Shown here: piece by piece, positions 22,804 to 32,576 of the stretch
How positions within the stretch are numbered: position 1 is the stretch's first letter
Layout of the letters: each line of letters opens with the position of its first letter
Assembly (NCBI RefSeq): GCF_947507565.1
Contig: NC_089193.1
Coordinates: forward strand, 558,001 to 622,000
DNA: 64,000 nt
Source of the DNA: Oscarella lobularis
Taxonomy: Eukaryota > Porifera > Homoscleromorpha > Homosclerophorida > Oscarellidae
Direction: 5' to 3'
The notes under the pieces: model-generated
What the model was told of the DNA's origin: nothing
Database searches by the model: none
Seen by the model: the letters and a program-made list of their open reading frames with translations, nothing else
Translations under genes and position numbers: made by a program

Positions 22804-25428
22804 TATTGCAATAGAGGGGACAAAAGCACAGAAAGAGTAAAACAAACCTATCTAACATTCAATACCACTTAAACTAAGACGAGACAAAATCAAACGAGCA
22901 TTCCACTTCCACAGACAAACACTAAAACGTTCGTGAAGTTCTCGCACTGCTTGACCGAGACCTTGATTTTGAGTAAGCGCTACCCGAGACGCCACAATTT
23001 TAATCATTTCGAGACCGAAGGACGTCCACATTCCCAGAGTTTCCACCACCATATGTATATACAATGTATATATATATATATATATGATCTCCGTCGAGTG
23101 AGGAATGAGGCAACGTCTTTTGCACTTATAGTTATTCCCGAATTGCAATTGTTGCGTTTAACGAAAGGCGAACGTTTTGAAGATATATCCCTGTCCAGCA
23201 AGCATGAAGACCTTTCAGACATGAGTGACGATCCTGCAACAGCTGAAGAAGCGAAGAAAGCTTTAGAGAAATACGGTAAGAAGTTGTCATCTTTGACTAC
23301 GTACAATTATTTATACACCGCATTTCCTTTCAGGAATTCGGGAATCGTTTTCAAACTGGGGAGGAAACGTCAGTGAAGTGATAGTCCTTGCCTTCTATCC
23401 ACATAATCGCAGCCATGTGAAGAAAATTATCAAAAACGTTAAGAAAGCCTCAATGAAAGTTCGCGTGTACGGTACAACTCACAGCTGGACCAATCTCTAC
23501 CCCGATCCCAATCAAATACTCATCCGAACGGAACACTTTATGAAATGTCCTCTGCTGTATCCTCCTCGAATAACTCTCAAAGATGAGAGTGAGGAAAGTG
23601 TTCTTGTCACTATCGTTTGCAGCGTGACCACGGCTGAATGCAAATTTCACCAGATACTAAAAAATTACAACTTTCCCTTTAACACGGTTGTAGGAGGGGT
23701 AACCTATGGTGGAATCATTGGAACCGGTTGTCATGTAAAAACAGCCATTGCATATAGTTTTGGTGTACACATCTTTGTATACAGGGTGTTGGGAAGGGTT
23801 GCCAAGCTCATCCTGACTTGGTCGAAGAAATAACACTTATTGACGGTAATGGAGACGAGGTAACGTACACAAAATCGGAAAACGAAGAACGGCTGAAAGC
23901 CGTTACAACCAGCATGGGTCTATTTGGCTTCATCTGCAACATTACATTTCGTGTCTTATCGCAGCAGAGAATTGTTGTAACGGAAAATGACAACGAATCC
24001 TATACGGTGCTCGACACACTAACTTCTGCTTCAGCTCTAAAGGTTAGTAGTTAGTTTAAATATTTCCTGCAAGTGCTTGGAGTTTTATGTACGTATTGAG
24101 CAAAGGATAGTAATTATAATCTTTACATAACTGTACACTCGCGTTGCATAGTAACACGTAAATACTGTATTTATAGTCATCCAATTCCTAACTCAAAGCT
24201 GCTTAGGCTTTAGCGGAAAAGAAAGACAACTACTTGACTGAAGTATTCTGGTTTCCATACAACAGCAATGCAATCGGAGCCATGAAGAAAACCGATTCAG
24301 GCCTGGACTGCATACTTCCAATAAAAATGTTTCTTCAACTTCTCATGGATCGGTCCCCTTGTTGCAAGAATTCACCCGGTGCTTTATCGCGTTGGGTTCC
24401 AGAAGACGACAAACTCTTCGTTAAAACAGTTCGAAACGCAACACACGAAGGTTTGCTTTAATTAAAAAACTCTGTTTCTGTCGTAAATTGTCTTTTGAGC
24501 AGAAGAAAAGGATGAAAGAGGCCCTTTATATTATCGGAAAAAAATTGCTAAAGAAATTCTTCGAGCAACTCTCTTTCAAGAAGTTCCAGAAAGGATAGCT
24601 GCATTTCCGGAATTCACTCCACTTTTCACCACTTTTGCACACCTCTGTATGAGCTCTTTCAAAATAGGTGGATTTGAAATTGGAGAGCCTAAAAAGTGAT
24701 TCATAACAGATAAAGCTTCAGTAGTAGTTATCAGCCACTTTTAGGGTTGTCCAAGAACTACCTCACGCAATCCATTACAAATTTTGGGTCACTGAAGGAT
24801 TCCCCATTTTTGTTCTAGAGTTTGCCTTCGCGATTGATGATGACTACGAAAACATTGCTAAGGCTTGCCAGGTAACTAGTTGACTAATGACAACGTCACA
24901 GTGACATTTATATATATTTTGTCCGGTGCATGCTTTTATAGGACGTTGTTGATGTTGTCAAGAAGTTTCATAGAGAATCCAAATATCCCATGTCCATGTG
25001 TTTCGAAATGAGGTTTATGTCTGACAGTAACAGTTTTCTGTGCCCGGCAGTTGTGGGGAATTCGAAGGACAGGGACAAGGAGATAAAAGTGGCTTACATT
25101 GAAATATTGGCTCTTGCCAGCAAAGACAGCATTGATACTTGGACAAAATTTGCGCAAGAAGTAGCTGACGTGAGAATGAATGCCTGAATTCTCTAATTAT
25201 AATTTGACACAACCACTGCTTTAGAAATGGATGAATACTCCGGGCGTCAAGCCTTTACCTCATTGGGGCAAAGCGGCTGAATTGGGATCCACAGCAAAGC
25301 TTGTGGAATACCTTTGGGATAACAACAAAGAGAATATGGAGAAGTTTTTGCGTCAGCTGAAAGAGTCCAAGGCAGATCCGGATGGAATATTTTTCAACAA
25401 ATATCTCAGGAAAGTATTTCGAAAGTAA
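22257..25428 (+). CDS. PLAT domain fused to FAD-linked aldonolactone-oxidase-like enzyme
   Basis: Ten exons (22257-22433, 22498-22717, 23132-23275, 23334-23734, 23785-24042, 24207-24450, 24503-24695, 24745-24871, 24942-25169 and 25225-25428) join without a frame break into 731 residues. Residues 1-130 form a PLAT/LH2 domain (YRIRIHTGECDECEDTDVSV; end HFPCNEWF). An FAD-binding domain follows. It contains NWGGNVSEVIV, GTTHSWT with the His that in this family can carry covalent FAD, GGIIGTGCHG and GLFGFICNITFRV. The ALO-type C-terminal domain ends with PLPHWGKA near the terminus, like the PHWGK signature of gulonolactone and related oxidases. Expected role: oxidation of an aldonolactone or sugar-like substrate, with PLAT giving membrane or protein docking. 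No signal peptide is visible with this start, but an upstream exon is possible. Confidence 0.87.
22723..22798. repeat. (TA)n microsatellite in intron 2
   Basis: About 38 TA units, interrupted once by TG, lie in the second intron of the PLAT-oxidase gene. The Tyr/Ile repeat frames seen on both strands here are artefacts of the microsatellite. Confidence 0.97.
23065..23086. repeat. Short (TA)n tract in the same intron
   Basis: A second tract of about 11 TA units lies 45 bp upstream of the acceptor of exon 3 of the PLAT-oxidase gene. Confidence 0.95.
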
Positions 25429-26494
25429 AACGGATATCAATGGAACCCGCCTGACGTAGAACTGCGACCTAACTGTTTTATGTTATGTGTTTCTGCCTTT
25501 ATGTTTATCTGTATTGGTATTAACGTATTTGTATCAACGTCCAATGAAAGAAAAGTGTGCGTCATCGTTCGCGCGAGAGTACATAAAGTCGCGCACGGCG
25601 CTCTCCCTCTTTACGTAACCAGTGGCGGATCCAGGGGGGGTCCATGGGGTCCATGGACCCCCCTCTTTGAGCAGAAAAAAAATTTTTTTAAAAGTAAAAT
25701 TGAAGTAAACGCAGTGATTTTGTATGTGGGAAGCCACTTAAGATTAAGGTTAGGGTTAGGGAGAGGAGATTTAGCCGATGAAAGTTAATTAGACACCTCA
25801 TCGTGCTTGCTGACTGGTCTAAGGCAACGCCCTGATGAAAATATCTCGTGAAATTTGCAAAAAAGTTTAACTGATAACATTTTTGCAGATTTGCGCGAGA
25901 AAAATTAAACTAAGGTTTATTTTAAAGGACCATTATACTTGAATAATGAAACTGTGTAGATGTTAAAATGCAACGAAAATGCGCCAATGTGGGCGTGGTC
26001 GGTAAAAATTTTTCGCGCGCGCCAAAGGCGCGCGCAACCTCTCTCATGGACCCCCCGTTGCTCGAATCCTAGATCCGCCACTGGTAACCCCGTCGCTTGA
26101 GAACTCGCCCGTACGCTTGGTTAGTCGTTGGAAGACGTACGAAGACGTTGGGGCATATCAGATGAATCATACCCGTGTTTTGCAGGGTACGCCGTTATTC
26201 GAGAGAAAACAGCAGAACACCGTCTGCTCTATAAAATACGGGACTTTGACATCTTCAAATAGCGCCTGAAGGGAAAGCAAAGGATACATAATGTCTGATG
26301 CAACGCTTGATAAAGAAACATCCGCTATGTGCTTCAACAAATCGGTCGAAAGAGCGTACATACCATATAGACATTCGACATAGATTCATAGCTTCACGAA
26401 ATTCCCTAACCGCCAAGAGCAGGCGTGGAGCAGATCCGAACCACTCTTCAGCTCTAGCGAACCTTTTTTTGTTTCCGCTTTGTTCCGGGTGTGC
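25429..26494. other. Intergenic stretch containing a nested MITE
   Basis: No gene. It holds the 134-bp dispersed repeat (25537-26133), interrupted by the MITE. Sequence from 26134 to 26494 has no recognisable feature. Confidence 0.55.
25620..26083. mobile_element. hAT-like MITE with inverted ends
   Basis: The 464-bp insert begins CAGTGGCGGATC and ends GATCCGCCACTG. These are typical hAT-superfamily termini (CAGTGGCGGATC in many animals). GTAAC is present on both sides (25615-25619 and 26084-26088), giving a 5-bp target duplication, or 6 bp if the first C is counted as target. The solo repeat at 8196-8329 shows the unoccupied site. Subterminal C/G-rich runs (GTCCATGGACCCCC) form further inverted pairing, and an inner hairpin of GCGCGCGCC-AAA-GGCGCGCGC lies at 26014-26034. 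It has no coding capacity. Confidence 0.92.
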
Positions 26495-27797
26495 TTCGGT
26501 TATCCGGGACCTGCGACGAAGAAGACTCAGAAGACAGAATCTCCGGCCAGGAAGGCCATTCTTGGTTCTTTGAAGTCGCATTTGCTTCAGAACGACGTAG
26601 AATTTTCTCCTCACATAGCGGGTAGGCGTTCGCACGCGGAAAAGTCACTTTTTCCGATTATTGCACGACATCCACGTCGATTGACCGCAATCTAGTCCTA
26701 AAATTTAGACCAGTAGCCTCAAGCATTGGTTAAAAGTGCGCTGTAAGCATACGTACCCACTTGCCAAAGATATCGCCCTAATTTAATTTTATATAGGCGC
26801 TGCTAGCTTTCTCTAAATCCAAAATCTTCATGGTTAGCTTTCGGCTCGGTTGTTATTCTTTTGGAAGTACACGAACGATACCAGTTTCACAAGACTTCGT
26901 ATGACTTGCGCTTTATAGGGCTCGATCAAGTCGATGAATCATATGCCTCAGCTATCTTATCTACATGACGCCAGGATAAATTTAGCGAAAGGTGCGTTGT
27001 ACGCACGCGAGTATATATCAGAGTCGCGAACTTGGCTTCGAACATGTAGTCTTATCCGGTCAGCACATCCAAATTAAAATCTCAATGCGATAACATATGT
27101 ACGGGCACCATTTATTCGCGTGAGACGATACTCACTATACTAGACGCTAAATCGCATCGCGCTGGAGTAAAGCTCATTCACGGCCTGAAAGCTTACTCTC
27201 TATTTATCTTTGTAGCGTTTGAAGAAGAAGAAAAAAACGAGACGGCAAAGGATGCAAGCTAGACTTCTTTTGTTCCCCGTCCTGATGATTACCGCTACTT
27301 TAGGCGGTTCTCTAGCGCTGAGTACATTCTTTTCTCAAACGCGGTCAAGCTGATCTAAAACCTGCAACGTTACTCTCACAGGATGTTCCAGACGATGCCC
27401 TAGCTCCCCGAAACGGCGACGTTCAGATAGTCAATGACCCGCCAGCGTTCTCGTGTAATTCGTCAGAAGGCTACGTTCTCTTGGGGTCGCCAACGTCAGT
27501 TTGCCAACCCGAACCGGGCTCGTGGTATGGATATACCTGGTCAAGCAAAGTGCCCAAGTGCAGACAACGTATGAGTTGAATTATATGAATCTACCTCGCA
27601 GCTCTAGAGTGTTGTTTAGGATATTGCACTCCTCTGCTTCCACCAGATAACGGATCTTTGAACGTGCATCGTCACATAGCGTTTTATCGACGTGACGACA
27701 GCTTTAGGCTGGTAGGAAGCAGTAATCGAACTTGCTTACATAACGGAACTAAAGTGCACATTGGTCTGGATCACCTGTTTGGTGTTCGCGTAAGGCC
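26495..27797 (+). repeat. Segmental duplication, copy 2 (partner 19603-20955)
   Basis: This is the partner of the copy at 19.6-20.96 kb. It contains the promoter region, signal-peptide exon and first two sushi exons of the sushi-tyrosinase-like gene and runs without a break into the rest of that gene. It is probably the parent copy. Confidence 0.88.
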
Positions 27798-30700
27798 TTT
27801 GGTGTCCTTAGTTGCTTGTTATGATTTCTTATCTTTAGCGTGCGCTGCTCCTCCGGTGGTGAAACGCGGTTATTTTGAGGAGAAAGGGCTGACGGCAAAG
27901 TACGCATGCAAGCGTCGTCACTCTATGATAGGAAATTCCACAATATTGTATAATGCGTCATCAAGTACATGGGCGTCTCCTGCAACGTGTCTGAAGACAG
28001 GTACGTACTGCTTTGAAGGCTTTTATCTGAGTGCTACATTGTCCGTTTTATTAGGTTGCCCTGATCTGCACCATCCTTTAAACGGTATTGTGCACTACAA
28101 CAAAAAGTTGTCGCAGGTGCACTACACTTGCAACCAGGGATATCTTTTGTTTGGCTCTCCGTACCGATCCTGCAATGAGACAACAGGCAAATGGTCAGGA
28201 TCGAGACTATCATGCACCACATCAGACGGTACGGAAAATTCTTACTTAAAACCCAACTGTACTTCTTTTTATAGCCAGCATAACGCGCTTCGAACACTGC
28301 TGTGTTTTGGAACATCCTTTTCTTGGGCAAGTGTCATTCGACAAAGTCAACTATACTAAACTCGAAGCGACGTACACCTGCTATCCTGGCTTTTTCCGTC
28401 ATGGAAACGAAAGAAGAGTTTGCATAAGCTACCGTCAAAATCGAAAGTTGTCAGGCTCTACCGCAAAATGCCTGCGTGCGTTTGAAGGCAACGGTTTAAT
28501 TAAGTAGCTTTTATTCTGACTCTCTAGCTTGTCCTACCATAAGCAAGCACCTGAGAAATGAAGCGTGACGGTTTCAAGGAATCGTGCATACTACACCTGC
28601 GATCATGGGTACAATTTGAAAGGGCCTACGATTCGGCGATGCAATCGACGCACGCTCCGTTGGTCTAATTAACTCGCCTCCGCGTTGCACGCATTGTGAG
28701 GGCATAAATACTACTAACATAATTAGTGATGTCTCTTTTTTATTTATCTGTCGTCGACCGAATTCTCCGCTTCAGGGATCAGTTTTGATTGACGGTTTCT
28801 TTTCTAACTATTCATGCATTTCTGGACACCGACTTGTTAGGCCATCATCAATACAATGTGTATCAGGAAAATGGGTGTCTAATCCTCCGAGTTGTGTTCT
28901 AGGTAAGGTAAAGGAAGATAGCTTGTGACGCTACATGCTTACAGTATAGCTTGCATAGTTTGTTCAACTGATGTTAGTATAGAGAACGGCAATGTCTACA
29001 TCAACCGTTCGGTTGCAGTGTACAGCTGCAAATCTGGCTACAGGCTTGCAAAGGAAAGCAAGCGACACCGTAAAAATATTCCTGGAGAGATTCTTTTTAC
29101 TGGTATTCTTCACGCGAGCCTTGGTGCACTCGTACGTGTTTAGCAATTTATAAAGCTTCGCAAGTTACTTTTGATTGGATATACGTTAGGCTGTCTTAAA
29201 CCAGTTTCACCTAAGAATGGAGGCGTAACGGAAAGAGAAAATGAAGCTACGTACGATTGCGATTATAAATTTGCTTTGCTCGGCGCAGAAACTCTCACCT
29301 GCAATGAATCAGGAAAGTGGTCGGCACCACCTCCCGTTTGCAAGAAACCAAGTAAATTATTATCGTAAATTCAAGATCACGTTTTTGTCTTGTAATTATA
29401 AATTTAGAGTGCGGTTTAGTAAAAACAGATTATAGCCAGAGAGTAACGTTCTCAGAGATTAATGAAACTTTGAAAGCGACGTTCACGTGTCGATATGGCC
29501 AGAATTTGTTTGGAAATGAGACAAAGATCTGCAATGCAAACGACATGCGCTGGCGCGGGCCAAAATTTGACGTTCAATTGCCCACCATTTCACGTGCGAA
29601 TTTCTTGTTGCAGTCAGAATCAAATTTTATTTTCTTCGTAGTCTGCCCTTTTTGGAACTTTACAATGGAAATGTGGTTCAGGATGACGTGACTGCTACGT
29701 ATTCTTGCAACGACGGTTTTAGACTTGTTGGTAGTCGAACTAGAACGTGCGGCAAATATTCCGGAGAGTGGAGTAGATGCCCACCCGTTTGCTCTGGTAA
29801 AAGTCAAAATTTTATATTGGTGAAATAGCTTAGAGTCTCTTTGTAGAAGATGGCTCTGGCCCTGGCTCTGGCTCTGGCTCTGACTCTGGTGACGAGTCAG
29901 AGCAAGACTTCTTCTCGACATGCTGCTCTCCTCCCAGTCCACCTAATGGATCCGTAGTGCTCACATCTCCACGAAAAGGCATTCGTTTGGCCCACTATTT
30001 CTGCAACAACGGCTTCAGATTGATAGAAAGGGGGCATACACGAGAATGCAATTCTTCATTCAATTTCTGGTCACCATCGTTTGAACCATCGTGCACGTCA
30101 AGTATGTATATGGCTACCGATCTTAGATTAAGGATTAAGTTTAATCACTTTTTTTCACAGCATGCCCGTCGCTCTCAAATCCACGAAATGGAGAAGTTTT
30201 ATTCGATGGATCGCGAGCAGTATACTCGTGCCATGCTCCGCTTATACTATACGGAAACAAGGAGCGGCTGTGTTCAAATGTCACGCGGCAGTGGATAGGC
30301 GAGTCTCCTGTTTGCTTGAGGGAGAGTAGTCCAACGAGTAAGAGTCATCCGGCGAGTAAGAGACATCCGAAGTTACTATAGCTGTTGTCTAAGTTTGTTT
30401 TAAGGTTGTCCCCCGCCGTGTTTTAAGGTTGTCCCCCGCCGCCTGACCTGGTGAACGGTCGGGTCGAAATCCTAAGCGACTTTTTTCCTTTTAGTGTAGG
30501 TGTAAAGTATGCCCGCAATGACGGCTACCGATTGGTTGGAATATCCGATAACCATTGCTCAGACGGCAAATGGCTTGCGCCAGTACCCTTCTGTTCAGGT
30601 TTTCGGAATTAAAATAGGGGTTGTGGCTATGCTAAAACTAAATAGTGCATATAGTGTGTCCGCCTCCGCCTCGTTTGCCAAACGAATTCGTTCAAGAGAT

Positions 30701-31840
30701 GGGATCCGTGGCGACGTACATCTGCAGTGATTGGAATATCTTTATGTTTGGAGATGCAACGATTACTTGTAATGCTGTAACAAAGTAGTGGTCTGAGTCA
30801 AAGCGAAGTTGCGTTTCACGTAAAGTCAATACCTATTTCTATTTAAGCTCACCTGACCCTTGCCTCTTTTTATTAAAATATAGGGTCATGCCTTCACGTC
30901 TATAACGTCCCTCTTTACGGAAAAGTTAAAAGAAGCCTTAACCCAACGTTCATAGAAACATTCTCGTGCTATGACGGCTTCGAAGTCGTGGGCGAACCCG
31001 TTCGCCGTTGCATTAATGGATCGTGGAACGTGTAAACAAATCCTTTCCAACTGCACCAAAGGGGAGACAAAACGCGACGAGTGCAATCGTTTGTGCACGT
31101 GCCAAAACAGCAGTTGGTCATGCTGTCGAGAACGCATGGAATTCACGTCGATGACTGTGAAGGAAAGACGGCGCTATATTCAAACGGTTCTAAACACGAC
31201 AACGAATCCAAAGTTCAACAACTTTCTGAATGCGACTAAAGAACAATTTGAACGTGATCTACCAGGTCTTGACCTGGTTAGTCCACTTACATTTCTATTC
31301 AGTCAGCGTCAATTCCTCACGAAATACGAAGACTTTCTGCAAAAAATCGACTGCCGCGTAACAGTACCTTACTGGGACTGGAGCGTCGTGGGTCAAGATC
31401 CCTACCGCTCGGACGTGTGGGGCGGAGAGGATTACCAGCTTGGAGGCGATGGCGTGGGACAACCATCGTGCGTTCAAACTGGACGTTTTCGCGCCAAAAT
31501 TTATTCGTTTGGCCATGGAATGTGCGTTGAACGAAACTTCTCCGGGACGTTTCCGGGTCCGGTTGAAATTGCTCGTCTGCTTTCGCTACCCGCTGACAGG
31601 TTCGAAGATTTGGAGCTTGGTCTTCGCATCAATTTTGACTTGTCTGTGCGCTGTCTCATTGGAGGGACAATGTGTTCTCACTCCGCTTTCTATACACCGG
31701 AGTTTTCGCTTCACGCTGCCTTCATTGACACACTGCTGAGAGATTGGGAGGGAAATAATTCTCTGTATCAAGGAGACGGACCTTTTCAAACGGCCGTCTA
31801 TCAGTTGAGAAATTCTTCTATGATAGTGTCGGACTCTTAA
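27252..31840 (+). CDS. Multi-sushi protein with degenerate tyrosinase-like domain (frame disrupted)
   Basis: A signal peptide (MQARLLLFPVLM) is followed by about sixteen sushi/CCP exons between 27382 and 31020, mostly one module per exon and phase 1. Clean modules include 28055-28228 (GCPDLHHPLNG), 29190-29351 (GCLKPVSPKNGG), 29642-29796, 29847-30101 (after a Gly/Ser/Asp linker) and 30161-30337. A Cys-rich segment follows (CNRLCTCQNSSWSCCRER). Then comes a tyrosinase-like fold with LTKYEDFLQKIDCRVTVPYW and CLIGGTMCSHSAF, ending at 31840. Most copper-ligand His are missing (SQR where WHR is usual; SLHA where FLHH is usual). Frame problems occur at exon 2 start, in module 2, at about 28560 (stop plus shift), at 30787 (in-frame TAG) and between the last sushi and the Cys-rich segment (about 31030). 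It is either a decaying gene or the sequence has indels. Expected location: secreted or cell surface. Confidence 0.6.
28528..28705 (+). pseudogene. Disrupted sushi exon
   Basis: After the acceptor CTCTCTAG the exon begins with ACPTIS-type sequence. It meets TGA where Asn-Gly would be expected, and only in a shifted frame continues as NRAYYTCDHGYNLKGP. The module is recognisable but not readable in one frame. Confidence 0.65.
30405..30450. repeat. Duplicated acceptor region of a sushi exon
   Basis: TTTTAAGGTTGTCCCCCGCC occurs twice in tandem, so the exon at 30428 has two possible acceptors 23 bp apart. Only the downstream one keeps the sushi frame. Confidence 0.75.
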
Positions 31841-32576
31841 TTGGACCAAGATTTGCCACAGAGAAGGTGCCAAATCGCTGAGCGTCGAGGAGCTCGAGCG
31901 AATTCCACGTAAATCTTTCAGTGACTTGAGCCCTAAAGCATTGAGGTTTGATGAAGGCTGGAATAACGGAGATAAAGAAAGCAAATGAGATAAATGAATT
32001 TCTTCTTTTGGGTACGAAACCGCTGAGAAAATGCCCCGTTGCGGCGGAGCGACGCGATTGCGCATCGAGTGGCTGTTTGCCTTTCAACTAGACGATGGTT
32101 CAGCTCAATTGGGACTTGCTTGAGATGACAAGTGGGGTCGCAACTGTATGACGTTTTTTCTCGTCTCCCTCTTCTGTGTTTGTCTTTTGAATAACTTTCT
32201 CTCTCTCTCTCTTCGGTCTCTGCCTCTGGTGACATCATAGGTACATCCTCTTTAGGGTATCCGGGCTTCCTTTCTTTTTTTTTGTTATCGTTTCTCGACG
32301 TAAAGACGTGATTTCGTCTATTGCAAGGTACGAATGGGTGCATCTAAGAAAGGAGATGCGTTTGGAAGCTTCGATGAAGCAAATAGATTGCGCGATTTTA
32401 TGAAAATCGATTCGAAAGCGATTTCCGTCAAGCTCTCAGTCAGTTAGCGAACGTTTTCCCAACTCAATCTTTGCGCAGTTCTCTCTTGTAGGCAAGGAGA
32501 AACAGCGAAAAGCTGCAAATGGCGAGCACTGACTATTCTACACGAAGCTTCAGACAGTGAGAGAAAGAAAAAGAAA
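31841..32576. other. Spacer between the sushi gene and the CILP-like gene
   Basis: No supported gene; a (CT)n tract lies at 32198-32213. Minus-strand open frames at 31586-32343 overlap the tyrosinase-like exon and this tract and look spurious. The usual C-terminal part of a tyrosinase domain is not found here. Confidence 0.5.

Noticed and set aside
22456-22872. Tyr/Ile repeat proteins on both strands
   Set aside because: They are translations of a (TA)n microsatellite in an intron of the PLAT-oxidase gene.
25744-25764. Telomere-like TTAGGG repeats
   Set aside because: Only about two units, inside a MITE; no array and no chromosome end.
30971-31030. Met at 30971 as the start of a separate tyrosinase gene
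   Set aside because: The codons before CKQILSN lie inside the last sushi module read in another frame, so this Met is not a natural start; a frame break is more likely.
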